Assembly: GCA_025716855.1 (NCBI GenBank)
Contig: JAIXMQ010000022.1
Location: 427,164-491,163 of the forward strand
Direction of reading: 5' to 3'
DNA length: 64,000 bases
Source of the DNA: Pilaira anomala
Taxonomy: Eukaryota; Mucoromycota; Mucoromycetes; Mucorales; Mucoraceae
In this document: one piece after another, positions 1 to 12,499 of the stretch
Layout: every line of letters starts with the position of its first letter
Position numbering within the stretch: the stretch's first letter is position 1
The notes under the pieces: generated by a model
Told to the model about the DNA's origin: nothing
The model's database searches: none
Seen by the model: only the letters and a program-made list of their open reading frames with translations
Made by a program: the position numbers and the translations under genes

Positions 1-291
1 ATCCAATTGATCTCAAATGAAAGACTGTGCTTTCATTTTTTGGTATATTTCTCGAAAATAAATGGTGTATCCAACCAATTACATTCGAACAGGATGTGGA
101 CCTAATTTTAAACATTTCTCTAGGCTTCAATTGGAGTAAGAAAGTGGTTCTTCTTATATTCACGAATAGGTGTGACAGCCTTAAATTATGAGAAGTTGAA
201 TGATATTTCGACTGGGAAAAAAAGCTTCACATTTCCCCCCCCCCCCCCCTTTTTTTTTTTCTTTTTTTTGCAATATATATTTTATATTTTA
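1..291. promoter_or_regulatory. Upstream region of the TBC gene
   Basis: No coding sequence is supported here. Just before the chosen ATG at 292 lies a run of about 15 C (235-249) followed by about 11 T (250-260). It is the only strong compositional feature and probably lies in the promoter or 5' leader. The upstream gene, if any, lies outside the window. Confidence 0.4.
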
Positions 292-2485
292 ATGTCTAAA
301 CTTGTGAATGCACTACAACAGCAAGAAGAAGAATATGTTAGACGACCGCCACTTCATCTTCGAACTTCAAAAAGTTCTACGATAAGACATAATTTATTAC
401 TGTCACCTACTCGAACTACGAGCGGATCACTTCGAGGAGGACCGACCAGTAGAAGAAGAACGAATAGTTTAACTGCAGGTCCTAAAAAAAAGGACGTCAA
501 GTTACTTCCTCGACTTGAAGAAGAAAATGCAAACTTACCACCTCAAGTAAAGTATTTTTAGTTGCTTAGTTACTAAAAAAAAAACATATATTTATTCAAA
601 AGGTTATTACATAGGACTCGATTGAGTTTATTCTTGCACAAATCGAAAGACAGAATGCAAAATTAGATGAAGACCCAAAATCAGTTTGTATTCAATCGAA
701 TCAACTTAAAAGCCATTTATCTACTATACAAAACCTTGCGGTTACCTCAGATGATGCACTTGCAGAAGGTATCGATTGGGAGTTTTGGACTGCCCTGACC
801 GAAGATTTTAGTTCAGTTGCTTTAAAGTTACCTCATCTCGTTTCAGCCAAGTTAAGAGCAGGTATTCCACCTAAAGTAAGAGGAGTTATTTGGCAAGCCA
901 TGTCGCAATCTGCCTCTTTAAACTTGGAAACAGTGTATGGACAACTGGTGGCAGAACATTCACCTTATGAACGAATTATTCAACGTGATTTAGCTCGTAC
1001 GTTTCCTGGGATTGATATGTTTAAGAAAGAAGGTGGTGATGGACAACAATCATTAGAACGAGTATTAAAGGCTTATAGTTTATATGATTCATTGGTTGGG
1101 TATTGCCAAGGGTTAGCATTTTTAGTTGGACCTTTATTGTTAAATGTATGATGAACCTCCTTAAAAAAAGTTATAATATACTAATAACCAAAAAAAAAAA
1201 ATTAGATGCCAGAACAACAAGCATTTTGTGTATTCGTTAGGTAATAGTAAAAAATCTATTTATAACATGTATATTAATACTAACGCAACGTTACATAACA
1301 TATAGAATTATGGAAACTTATGAGATGAGAACGATGTTTACATTGAATATGGAAGGATTACAGCTCCGATTATATCAGTTCTCTAGTTTATTAGATCAAA
1401 TCTTACCAGAGTTATCGGATTTTTTAAACTTACATGAAGTGAATGTTCCAATGTATGCTTCACAATGGTTTTTAACGTTATTTGCATATGCATTTCCAAT
1501 GGAACTTATCTTACGTATTTATGATATCGTATTTGCAGAAGGAGCAGCCGAAACGATTATGCGTGTCTCGATTGCAATGCTTAAGCGATCGCAAGAGAAG
1601 TTATTAAAGTTGAATGAATTTGAAGATATTTTAGATTTCCTGTCAAATAAGCTATATGATTCATACAACAATGATCCAACGCAAGTGATTTCAGATGCAG
1701 TTGAATTAAGCGGATTGATTACCAAAGAAAAGATGGATCATATTGCAGAAACGTATGTTGCAGAATTAGAACAAGAACAAAAGCAAACGGAACAAGTGTT
1801 GGCGGTTCGATTTAATTTTTGGTCAAAGAATAATACGAATACAAGTAGTAGTAACAGTAGTAGTCATCGTAGTAAGAATCGAAAGAAAAAGACAATGTCT
1901 TGGTATAGCACGAGTAGTGCGACGACACCAAAAAAGAGTTATGAATCTGAAAGACATTCTAGTTCGTCGTTAAGGGAACCGGATGTATCTCAATTACATC
2001 ATCAGATTGAAGACTTGTTATTAGCTTTACAACAAACACAAAGAGAATCGATTGAATTAAAAGATGATTTGATGCAAGCTAGATTAGATAAAATGGATGT
2101 AGAAGCAGAAAGGGATGCTTTAAAGATGACGATGGCAAGTGCTTTTCATAATACAAAATATGAAAGAGAATCAATTGAATTGAGAAGAGAAAATGCCAAA
2201 TTAAAGCAAGAGAATGATGATTTACTACAGCAACAATCTATGTCAAAGGATGCTTTAACTGCTTTAGTTGAAAGAATGCTTGATATGAAAAATAGAGTAG
2301 ATACATTAGAACAAGAAAATTTAAAATCAAAATTAGAATGTCAAAGATTGGAAAACGATAAAAGACGATTACAAATGATATTTAATTCTTCAGCAGCAGC
2401 AGCAGCAGCAGCAGTGAATGATTACCCTACTGCCTCTTCTCGATCTTCTTCTTCTTCTTCTATTAGAAGCTATAGTAAAAAATAA
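292..2485 (+). CDS. TBC-domain Rab GTPase-activating protein with C-terminal coiled coil (Gyp5/Evi5-like)
   Basis: Predicted to speed GTP hydrolysis on Rab GTPases in vesicle traffic. Four exons: 292-546, 615-1145, 1206-1240 and 1306-2485, giving 666 residues. The 35-nt third exon is flanked by a GTAATA donor and a textbook TACTAAC-like branch site at about 1274-1284. The TBC domain spans roughly residues 163-380. It carries both catalytic fingers: the arginine in IQRDLARTFPG and the glutamine in VGYCQG. RGVIWQAM is the first conserved motif. The second half (MYASQWFLTLFAYAFP) is closest to the Gyp5/Evi5 branch. A Ser-rich linker and a long coiled coil (about residues 490-640) follow, then Ala and Ser runs. 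The N-terminal 85 residues are basic and low complexity. The start is the first in-frame ATG; the reading frame extends upstream without another good ATG. Domain call is firm; the Rab target is unknown. Confidence 0.88.
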
Positions 2486-2724
2486 TAACCCTTTTTTTTT
2501 TTTTTTTATATCCTTTTAAAAATTCCCACCCCTTTTTATATATATATATATAATATTATAATATAATTTCTTATTTATCTCTCTCATACATATATTTACT
2601 AATACTTGTTTTTTTTTTTGAAAAAGTGTATACATTATTTGTGTGTTGGGAATAAGGGGTTCAGTTGCTGCTTTTAAAACAGTAACAAATAAAAATAAAA
2701 ATAAAATCTATTATAAAAAAAAAA

Positions 2725-4464
2725 CTATGAACAAGGTTGACAGCAGTAAATACGTTGGCACCAATCACTTTCCAATACTTCATTCGCCGTAATACGTTTT
2801 TGGGGAAGAGGATCCAACATTCTATAAATGATTTTTTTTGCCTGAATATCAATACCATCCAGGGTATCAAATCTACCTTCTTTTGCACGTCTTCTAATGG
2901 TCTCCCTTGCCTTTAATATACTTGCATCTCTTTTTGCCTTTTCCTCCTGTCTTTGTTCATCGGATAAAGATTTTTCTAAATTTTTTCTAGCGATATGTTC
3001 TTTTCTGGCATTCTCACGTTCCTCATCCAATAATTGTCTAAATTTAAGATATCGATCATAAGATTCATCCTCACCTGCTTTTGCTACTTGCCATAAATGA
3101 GTTGCTTTTCGAATGGCCATATAGATAATACCACAGCTCCAGACATCGACGAGACGAGCATCATAATTTAAATCGGTAAATTCTTCAGGTGCGATATAAG
3201 GTTCGGAACCCACGAGACCTCGAATTAAATGAATTTTCGAACAATCTTCTTCATCGTCGTCTTCTTCTCCGTCACTGTCCATGGTTGTACCTTTAAAACA
3301 AGCAGCAGAACCAAAATCGGTTATCTTGATACATCCAGTGGAGGTGAGTAAAAGGTTCTCTGGTTTTAGGTCTCGATGGGCTACACCAATGGAATGTAAA
3401 TAGGTTACACCACGCATGAGTTGTTTGAAAAAACAATTGGCTTCAGCTACTTCGAGACCATCTGGACAATCGTATAAGACATCGAATAAGTCACCTCCAC
3501 CACTATATTCCATGACTTGTGCAAATATAGGTGAAGTGTCATTTAAAGGTAATAAATCGAATGTTTTGATGACGTTGATATGATCCATTGTTGAAGAGAT
3601 GTAATATTCAGAAGTTAATCTAGTAACATAATCCTTTGGACTTTCATTATTTCTTTTACGTAATTCCTATATATAAAAAAGAATTTTGCGTTATTTTATT
3701 TTTTTGAGGCAAATAAACTATATATGGGTAATATTTATATTTACCTTGACGGCGTACAAACGTTCAGCTGTTCCCTCTACCTTGTGAACGACTCTGACCA
3801 CGCCCGAAGTACCTTTACCTATGGTCTCCTGACACGTACCCCATTTTCGTTCTAACGTTTGCTTTGTATCTTGATCGTTTCGATGTAAAAGTCTATTGAG
3901 AGAAGCGCGTTCTTTTAGGATTTCGTCCATGGTAATTTTTCTTTCGGTCCATTGAGTTAAACGTAAAGATTTATTAGCGATCCCAGTCACAAGTCCATTT
4001 AAGGAAGCAGTAATTCGGTTAGTAGCCGGTAGCGTCAAATGATGCGTATGAGTACCATCTTCGTATAATTGAAATCGAGTAGGTCTCATTATATCTTGAG
4101 AGGCACGTTGTGATATTGGAGGGGATAAAGATATCGGCGTTTTACTGCTGTTGTTCGTTCTAATCGAGCTAGAACTTTTAAGTTTTTGTAATACAGGTGA
4201 GGTAGGGGGAGGGGAAGCAGGTAATAAGATACTAGAGCATTTTGAGCCATTATAACTTGTATTGGGTTCTGCTGTTAGTGTTGTATTGGGTTCTGCTGCT
4301 AGTGTTGTATTGGGTTCTTGTTGGTGGTCTCTACTAGGTGTTGTTGATAGAAGAGGAGAAATAAGTCCTGTTGTGGTGATAGGCGGTAATGTTTTGTTTA
4401 CATTTGAGCTAGAGTCTTTTTTGGACCCTTTTTCCTTATGAAATAATGATTGAAAAAATCCCAT
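2725..4464 (-). CDS. Ser/Thr protein kinase of the fungal Hal4/Hal5 (NPR1) family
   Basis: Exons 4464-3745 and 3666-2725, 553 residues. The N-terminal ~200 residues are Ser/Thr/Pro-rich and disordered, with an imperfect duplication of AEPNTTL. The kinase domain runs from about residue 215 to the end. It has a glycine loop (IGKGTSGVV), the ATP lysine in LYAVK placed exactly at the intron, the HRDLKPENLL catalytic loop, an ITDFGSA metal-binding motif, and GSEPYIAPEEF in place of the usual APE segment. GSEPYxAPE is typical of the Hal/Npr1 fungal kinases, which in yeast control potassium transporters and nutrient permeases. The activation segment carries a strongly acidic insertion (DSDGEEDDDEED). 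All catalytic residues are present, so activity is expected. The role in ion homeostasis is inferred from family only. Confidence 0.88.
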
Positions 4465-5738
4465 AAGTTTTTATTTTATTGTCTATAAGGGTCTTTTTAA
4501 AAATGTAAATGAATTAAAAAAAATAAAAAAAGGAAAAAAAAAGCGAATAAAAAAAATCTAAAATAAAATAAAAATGTTCCGTATTTTTATTGGATGAGAT
4601 TTGGGTAAAATCATTTCACTTTCTGGGTTTAACCATTTTACTGATTAATCTTTTATAAGCAGTATGATATATTAGTACCTTATGTCTTTACTGACAGAAA
4701 GAAAAAAAAATATTTCTTCATGTAATGACCTTCTTTTAAAATTAGATTTACATGCCTTTACTGTATTTTCTTACTACTTTTGCAAGAGAGACGTCCTTAG
4801 AACTCATGAATTGAATGGCCGTCACGGTTTAGCGTATAATTTTTGTCTCTCTCTGGTCAAAGTCAGGTACTCCCACTTTGCATAACACCCGTTTTAGCGA
4901 GAGACAAACGTATGATCCACATTTTGCATTGGTCAAACTCTCTCGTAACCCCCAACTATTTTAGCGTCTTTTATAAGTTATTATCCGCCATAAACGAGAC
5001 GTTCAGTTCCTGTTACACACTGAAAAATAATACATCATTATCTATTGTTTGTTTGTTCGAATGACGGTATAGCTTATTTTTTATCACTACTGAATCTATT
5101 TTACCAAATATCTAATACCTTTAAGCCACTTTTACCTCTTTATAAAGGTATTATAAAAGGTCTCTAGTTTTTACACTAGATACGTGGTTACAATAACATT
5201 ATTCCATTTCTATGTTACTTTTGCATTATTTTCAGATGATTTTTTTTTTATAATGTGTAAATCCAGTGATTTGTGGCAAGGTCTTCTAGATATTTTAGTA
5301 AATTTTCCAACATGTTTCAATGTGTACATAATATCATCTACTATATAAATAGAAAAAGTTATGACTGAATGCCGAGATATATGATTTGTCCGCAAAATCC
5401 AGTGGATGTTTCTTTTTTAAAATTCGTAAAATCAAGTTTTACTATCATTATTAATAAATCATTATGACCTATGTACCTACCCCATTTATCAATTAAGAAT
5501 ACAATGTTCATAATTAAAGCATAAATTGTTCTTTGTATTTTTATTACCGCTTCGTTAATTAACCTCAATTAATGCTTCTCATAGTACCACAAGGTTTCTA
5601 TAGCATAATAATGGTTTTAAAGAAGAAGAAAGTCTGTTATGTATTCTCAGTGTCATATATATTTTTTTTAACTTTTTAAATTGCTAGGCAACTGTCAGAA
5701 TATAATAATGTGATTTATTTTAATTTTGATTCTACAAG
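4465..5738. other. Intergenic, no gene seen
   Basis: Divided between the kinase 5' side and the Gos1 3' side. No ORF with recognisable protein features was found. The stretch 4820-4970 is less AT-rich than its surroundings and holds three TTTAGCG motifs spaced 65 and 67 bp apart (see findings). The rest is ordinary AT-rich spacer. Confidence 0.5.
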
Positions 5739-6667
5739 TTAAGTATGTATCCAATAAAGTATAATAAGAATTGAACACGTCGAAACAACGCCAGCCATAA
5801 TTAATGTGTCTCTCTTTCTTCTTGTATTAATACGAGAAATTATATTATTAATACCCGGAATACGACTCACTACACCTCCAACACGCTGGTTTACACCATG
5901 CATTATGCGACCTTGTCTTGATACATCTTGTCTAGTAGCATAAGCTTGTCTATGGTATACAATTTGATTTTAATATCCAATTTTTTTTTATTTTATTTTT
6001 TACCAAATCTGTTAATTTACTCTAAAATCATATCTGTCATTCGATGGGAGCTTTCAACTCGATTACGTTCTGATAAATAATAGTCTGCGTTATCTCTATT
6101 ACCCGAGTTAAAACTTCTGATTTCATCTTGTACTTGATTCATTAAATTTGCCTTGTCTCTAGCTGCTTTAATACTGCCCTAAAAATTTAAATATTTAAAA
6201 TTTATGCAAACTTTTGTTTCTTTTTTCTTTTCTTTTTACTTTACCTTGACCCTACGAAATTCTTTTGTATAATCGTATAATATATCCTTGTGTCTACTCA
6301 GTAAATGAATCATGGAAGGATTTGTCGGTGTAGAGCTTGGTTTATCAATAAAATCTCCCATACCAGTAATAACAAGTTGTAACTGGAAGAGACAGATATT
6401 TTATAAGTAACGACAATATGTATAGAATACTTGAAATTATTTTACTTTTTTTAAAAGTTCTTCAGTTTCTGATTCCTGTCCAACATCATCTAGTCCGTTA
6501 GATTGTCCAACCTTTGATAAGGTTGCTAATTTACTTTCGATTTCACTTTCTAAACTTCTCGCTTCTTTTCGAAGTTGTTCCCAAGATTTTGTTGAGTTCG
6601 AAGATATAATAGACATATCTGTCTCATCTAATAACGGTTGTTGCGACGGAGAAGATGTTCGTTGCAT
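5739..6667 (-). CDS. GOS1: Golgi Qb-SNARE Gos1/GOSR1
   Basis: A tail-anchored SNARE for traffic into and within the Golgi. Exons 6667-6446, 6382-6245, 6178-6021 and 5949-5739 give 242 residues. The N-terminal block SWEQLRKEARSLESEIESKL matches the GOSR1 start. HKDILYDYTKEFRR and the SNARE helix ending in RIPGINNIISRINTRRKRD follow. A single C-terminal transmembrane segment (about residues 219-238) is followed by only a few residues. The start is uncertain: ATG at 6667 is the first in frame, but ATG at 6616 (MSIISSNSTK) would give a length nearer the animal homologue. Introns are 62-71 nt with standard signals. Family assignment is firm. Confidence 0.88.
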
Positions 6668-7624
6668 TGGTCTAATTGAATCGTAATACAAAAAAAAAAG
6701 AGTTACAAAAAAAAAGAGGAGAAATGTTGGTTAGGTGGAAAACTGAGTTTGATTCTCATTCTGATCACGAACATAACGTAATTAACAGTTGGGATATCTA
6801 ACTTTGTAGTTTGGTTCCTACCTAAGAGAAATAACATACCAGAGTAAAGTACTTTCCGGTTTGATGTATATTATCAATGGTATTATAAGCTATGACAAAG
6901 ACTTGTTAAAGTTTAGGGCCTATACCTACAAAAAAACATCTAAATGTTTGTCCAAACCTTTTTTTTTTTTTACATTTGTTAATAACTTGCCTTTGGTAAG
7001 ATATCTCACGCCTTTTTCTAATCCTTGTATTTGAATAACTACTACAAAAAAGGTTAAGCATAAAAATAATAAAATAACATAGATTCTATGCAAGCTATTT
7101 TGAGTTTTTGTGTGTCTTTTTATATCGGTTCATAGCCTTTCAAATAACACGTTTGGTTTTCAAAAGAAGAAAATTGTTGATAGTTAAAGCGCATAGTCTT
7201 TGTGATACGAAAAAAAAGTTAAATTACGTGAATTAATGCAAAAAAAAAGTTGGCGTCTTCAACCAGTCACTTTCAGGAACTATCAAAAACTTTATAATTT
7301 AAGAGGATAAGGTTCGATGTCATATTGACTAATTTGCTCAATGGAAGAGGGAGGAACATCTATTCGTATTTAAAGTGTGAGAGATACTTTCCATAAAGAA
7401 ACTCCAGTATCGAACATTCCTAATTTTTAATGATAGTATTTAGAAAAAAGTAAATGCCAAATTGTGGTTGCTATCAAAGTAATATCAACTCTAATTATTT
7501 AATGCTTTTTTATATATATATATATAAAAAAAATCGGATTTTGTATGTAAATAATCGCCCCTAATAGACAATCGCTTTTGAAACATAGTGTTAATAGTTT
7601 ATTTGTTAAATTTTGTTTCCAACC
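6668..7624. other. Intergenic, no gene seen
   Basis: AT-rich spacer between the Gos1 5' end and the polyglutamine gene 3' end. Homopolymer runs and one short TA repeat near 7513-7525 were seen. No supported coding or RNA gene. Confidence 0.5.
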
Positions 7625-8542
7625 TCAATTGGGCGTTCCTGTGATTGTAAGAGCTAAAAGACGCTTATCGGTATATCCAGACTGTAATAACGAATATATT
7701 TTAGCAAGACAATCCCCCACCAAAAAAATAAATAAATAAATCAACTTACACTTAAAAGATCCTGTTCTCTTGGCACTCTCATTTGTAACATTGTATTATT
7801 CTTTAGACTTTGCTTTAACACCCTCTTTAATGAATCATCTCCTACAAAGATAAATATGTTTCAATGCGCTGTACAATAAAAACTTTATCGAATCACCTAC
7901 TATTTAAAAGACATTTCCATAATCCATCAAAACCTTTATACTGTAAAACCATACCAGAAATGGAGTTGTCTTGAAATGATAACTTTAACCAGGCTACTAA
8001 TGGTTCGATCGTTGCGTCCGCTGTAAGAAAAAGTTTAATTTTTTTTTTTTTTTTGTCACGTATATATATATATATATATATATTTTCATTCTTTTTGTAT
8101 AACTTACGAGATAATTGAAAGTATAATGTGCGAGTAAAACTTAAATGATTGACTTCGATAATGATTCCAGTTGTTGGAGCTACAGTAGATGTTGTTGTTT
8201 GAGCATTAGAGCTATTTTTTTTAAAAAAATAAAGTTAGTTTATATAGTTGATAGCATAAAAACTAGAGTTTAGCTTACTTAAATGTAGTAGCATTGTTTT
8301 CAGAACGATTCTCTGCTTGTGTATTTGGTTGTGGAGACCAAGATTGTGACGCTTCAGACGATCTAGGAGATGATGTTACATTGGATTGTGTAGAAAGAGG
8401 TTGTTGTTGTTGTTGCTGCTGCTGCTGCTGCTGCTCCTGTTGTTGAGCTTGTTGCTGTTGAGCTTGCTGCTGTTGAGCTTGCTGCTGTTGTTGTTGTTGC
8501 TGCTGCTGCTGTTGCTGCTGCTGTTGTTGTTGTTGTTGTTGC

Positions 8543-8584
<42 letters not shown>

Positions 8585-8829
8585 AGCTGTTGCTGTTGTT
8601 GTGCTTGCTGTTGTTGTTTTTGTTGGGCTTGCTGTTGTTTTAACTGCTGTTGTTGAGCCTGTTGTGCTTGCTGTTTTTGCTGTTTTTGCAATTGCTGTTG
8701 CGCTTGCTGTTGTTGCACCTGCAGTTGTTGTGCTTGCTGTTGTGCTTGTTGGCTATTCACTAGGGCATTCATACCTTCGATTAGTTTTCTAACTTCTGCC
8801 AAGTCATTCGCTTCTGTAGCTCTATCCAT
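7625..8829 (-). CDS. Polyglutamine protein with a conserved-looking C-terminal domain, function unknown
   Basis: Not recognised. Exons 8829-8279, 8211-8108, 8020-7901, 7841-7750 and 7681-7625 join in phase to 307 residues. The first ~25 residues (MDRATEANDLAEVRKLIEGM) look helical. Next come about 120 residues made almost wholly of Gln with scattered Ala, Leu and Lys, coded by mixed CAG and CAA, then a Ser/Thr/Asn linker. The last ~115 residues, spread over four small exons, form a compact mixed sequence including EPLVAWLKLSFQDN and VLQYKGFDGLWKCLLN. The well-formed introns suggest a real folded domain. Its identity (for example a transcription-linked or signalling module) cannot be settled by eye. 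The ATG at 8829 is preferred over an upstream in-frame ATG that would add a hydrophobic stretch. Confidence 0.65.
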
Positions 8830-9500
8830 AACAAATCCAAAAAAAAATATAAAAGACAAAATATTATAAAAAAAAAAGAAAGAAATATTTTATGTTTAAA
8901 CCGCCGGGGAACATACTCCCCTAATAACTCTCTTCCAATTTAGTGTAACCCGCCTGTCTTTACCTTTTTTGCCCTCTTTCTTTTCTTCTTCTTTTAATAT
9001 GAATATCATGTAGTCCTGACTTTGGTTTGAAGGGCTTAGACTGTATACTTTTATCGTTTGATTTATCAAAAAAAGAAAAAAATGAGCGATATATCCGTAG
9101 ATATTATACGCACCACTGGTAGAATCATTTCCTTTAACTCATACATATTATAAATTAAACATATAACTAACCAAGATTAAAACAGGTATGTACATAATAA
9201 CTCTAGTAAACTACTTGGCCTAATAACGTGTATGCTTTGGAACACTAAGAAAAAAAAAGCAAGATAGATATTCAAAGCCTGTGCTCATCCAGTTGTTTGA
9301 ATATGATATGTAATAAAGAGGTCTCTCATTTTATTCTAGTTAAAAAAAAATGTTTGGCCTTTTTGGCTAAAAATACAAGAAATTGTTTTAATAAAAAGTA
9401 TATATAGAAGGATTTAGTGGATATATAGTAAAGATGACAAGTGTATAAAAAATGCTACAGTAAATAAGAATCTATAATTTCATTTTTTTTTCTCGAACAA
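8830..9500. other. Intergenic, no gene seen
   Basis: Promoter side of the polyglutamine gene and 3' side of the MFS gene. AT-rich, with several homopolymer runs. A stretch near 9352-9372 resembles the start of U2 snRNA only superficially and was rejected. Confidence 0.5.
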
Positions 9501-11612
9501 TTATGATGTATCTCTACTTCGAAGTAAGGCCCATTTCTTGGTATACTTTTTGATGATAATTAAATTAATGGAAGCGATTAAAAGCAAGCAACCACAGAGA
9601 GTAAATAAAATGCCACTACCGAGTGCCCTCAAGATATCTGACGCAATCAAAGAACCAATACCGGCCATAATATATCTTGCAAAGTTATTACATGCGGTCA
9701 CTGAAGCACCTTTTTTACGAAAGCAATCGATCATGTAAGCAGATAATGTCACGTTAGGTAACATCAATGCTACTCCAACTAAAAATGACAGAAGAGTTTT
9801 TAAAAAATATATATCAAATCATAAATGATCTTTTTTTTTTTTTTTTTACTTACGGAAAAATTGACAAACAAGACCATAGGCAAAATGAACATTCTTTTCT
9901 ATACACCAGCCATAAGCAATAAAAGAGACTAATTGTAGAATAAGTGAAGCATAAAATGTTGGGCCACCAATTCGCATCTCGGGATAGATGGGTTGATTCG
10001 TTTCTGTGACTTTAGCTACGCGCCTATTATAAACAGTATCGGACATGCGACCGCCTACAATACCTCCAATCATCGATCCAGCAGCGGAAGGAAGGTAACA
10101 GACACCTACTAAACCGGAACTCATACCATACTGTAAAGTATAAGTTCTTGTAAAATTTGTATTATTTAAATAGAGTACAAAGAAGCTTAAATAAATCGAA
10201 AAGTCAGTATATACATCTCTTTGTATAAAAACCATAACTATATACTTTACAGGACTCCAACAAAGGTAACAGCTAAAGAAATATTTGGATAACGTAACAG
10301 GTTTAAAGCACCAATTGGGTTTACAAAACGAGACTTCTTTTTCTTGACCTCAGATAACGACGACTTTGTTGTATTTGATGAAGTTTCTAGATTTAATGTT
10401 GACGTAGTCGTATCGATTGAAGCAGCAGTCTTTTCATTTAATGTGATATCTGAGGGAGTAATAGGTGCAGCAGCAGCTCTCCAAGTTTCCGGTAAGAAAA
10501 AGAGGATACCAAGCCAAGTAATAAAGCAAAAGATAGCCAAGAACCAAAAATTACTTCTCCAGCCTAAACCTTGATTCAGATAACCACCAATAATTGGACC
10601 GAGGGCAGGGCCCAAGAGAGGACCACATGTGTAGTAAGCAAATGCTCTACCACGTTCATGAGATTCAAAAATATCTGAAATCGTGCCTGCCCCCATTGAC
10701 ATTGCCTAAAAAAAAAAATATTTTAGGTTTATTAGTCCTTTTTTTTTTTTTAAAAAAAAAAAAGAAAAGATTTCGTGTCAGAAGATAGATGACTGAGTAT
10801 ATTTGTTTTTTTTTTTTACCGAAGAAGAACCTATAGCACTGATAGCTCTGAAAACAATAAACATTTCGGCATTGATGGATAATGCACAGCAAGCACTTCC
10901 GATTACAGAAATGAAAAAGGAGATGATATAAATACGCCTTCTTCCAAATAAATCACCAAATGTTGCCCATACCAATGGCTATTAGGGAGGAGATTGATTA
11001 GATATAAAAAAAAAAAGGGTATAATGGGATGATAAAAATAACTTACAAAAAACGCAGTGAAAAATGTAAAGATCGATACTATGTAAAAAAAAAAAATAAA
11101 GTTATGAAATGATGTTATGTATAAAAGGAGTAATGACGTACGTGATGCATTCAGAGTTGTATCTGTTGTATTAAAGTCGTTTTGCATTGTGATTAAAGCA
11201 GGATACTATTAGGAAAATAAAATAAGATTGGATAATACAGAATACAATAAAACACCTAGAATGAAGAGAAAACTCACATAGATGGTGGAGGAAATAGGGG
11301 ATCTATTAAATAGAAATTAATTCTGTATTCATTTCATATATATTTTCTCCCTAAGATAAAAAAAAAGGATATTTACATTGCACCACCGATAGCTACAATG
11401 AAGAGGATCGAATTCTTTTTGATAGCAGAAAAATCTTTTGGATCAATTTCGTCTTTAGTAGTAGACGACTTGTTTTTTTTCCAGCAACACCAACTAGAAT
11501 AATTTTCTGATCCGATTTTATTTTCTTCGTCGTCGTCTATCAGATCTAAACTAGGTCCGGTGGGATTGATGATCTCAGACTTATTTGTATGTATTCGAAT
11601 TGTTGGTTCCAT
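9501..11612 (-). CDS. Major facilitator superfamily drug:H+ antiporter (DHA1, 12-TM type)
   Basis: Proton-coupled exporter of the fungal DHA1 group. Eight exons: 11612-11377, 11302-11278, 11205-11142, 11078-11047, 10978-10820, 10705-10251, 10185-9854 and 9778-9501, giving 526 residues. A ~70-residue hydrophilic N-terminus precedes the first membrane helix. Motif A is seen as GDLFGRRRIY between TM2 and TM3, the antiporter motif C as GPLLGPALGPIIGGYL in TM5, and a second motif A-like GGRMSD after TM8. A Ser/Thr-rich cytoplasmic loop separates the two six-helix halves. The C-terminus is short and basic. The two halves and motif order are intact, so a working transporter is expected; substrate (drug, polyamine or other) cannot be read from sequence. 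Exons of 25, 32 and 64 nt make this a finely split gene. Confidence 0.88.
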
Positions 11613-12107
11613 TTCAAGATATAATAATAAAAAAAAAAGAGAGTAAAGAAGTGAAAAAAATAAAAAGGATCGATCTAGAATTTAAACGATTATTTTGATG
11701 GGGAAACTTTTATCCTCCTTTTCTACTCTAGTTATATATTCCTTTGGGGATACACGAAAGGTCGGTTTAAACATGACCCTTGTTTTAGTCCGTTAAATTG
11801 AGTCACAATAGGTTAATTCAAATTGTTATATTTTTTGACAGCAAGACCCTACATCATTGAGTTAAGCACAGATGTTTTTTTTTTAAATTTTCCTAGGGAT
11901 ATTTTTTAGGCTCTGAAAAACCTGGATTTTTTTGGTTTATGTACAGGACTGTATTTATAATAGAATTTGTTGGCATTCTCAAGTTATTTAATGTATAACA
12001 AGAGATGTGTGTCATATGTAGCAATTTCTTTTTTTTAAAAAAACAGAAAAAAGTCAACTTTTTTTTTTATTGTTATTTTATCGGCATTTTCAAGTTGTTA
12101 TTTCTAT

Positions 12108-12127
12108 CACACACACACACACACACA

Positions 12128-12155
<28 letters not shown>
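12108..12155. repeat. Compound (CA)n(CT)n microsatellite
   Basis: About ten CA units run directly into about thirteen TC units. Both are uninterrupted, so length polymorphism between strains is likely. Confidence 0.9.
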
Positions 12156-12161
<6 letters not shown>

Positions 12162-12478
12162 CGGATAGATCCAAGACAAATTTTGGCATGTGTTTTACCA
12201 AGAAATTGTGGAAGGTACAAAATTATTTCCTTTTTCTGAGTAGTACCCTTTTTTGCCAAATATGCAGTAGAGTGAAAAAAAAAATGTTTATAGACAACTG
12301 AGCAAAACCCAATCATTGCGTAAAATGATAAACATAGAATCATGCTGAGTGAGTTTGTTCTTGCTTTTTCAAACATCTGATTTCTTCAGTAATTTACACA
12401 AAAAAAAAAAGCTGATTTAATACAAAATTCGAATGATTAAATTAGCATGAATGGTATATAATTACCATAAAGAAGAAA

Positions 12479-12499
12479 GGGGGGGGGGTGGGGGTGGGG
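12479..12499 (+). repeat. G-rich tract with quadruplex potential
   Basis: A run of about ten G, then five G and four G separated by single T. The first run can supply two G-tetrad strands, so four G-blocks are available within 21 bases. Confidence 0.7.

Noticed and set aside
4682..5064. Two overlapping short + strand ORFs in the kinase/Gos1 spacer
   Set aside because: No protein-like composition, domain or intron signal. The region is better explained as a degenerate repeat.
8386..8792. Open frames coding poly-leucine and Val/Ala-rich peptides opposite the polyglutamine tract
   Set aside because: They are antisense shadows of CAG/CAA repeats, with no start context or conserved content.
9352..9372. 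TTTGGCCTTTTTGGCTAAAA-like stretch resembling the start of U2 snRNA
   Set aside because: The branch-site recognition segment GTAGTA and the rest of U2 are absent.
10236..10250. A 13-nt GT-AG interval in the MFS gene suggested by two adjacent open frames
   Set aside because: Far too short for an intron and it breaks the frame. A 65-nt intron with acceptor at 10186 restores the transporter sequence.
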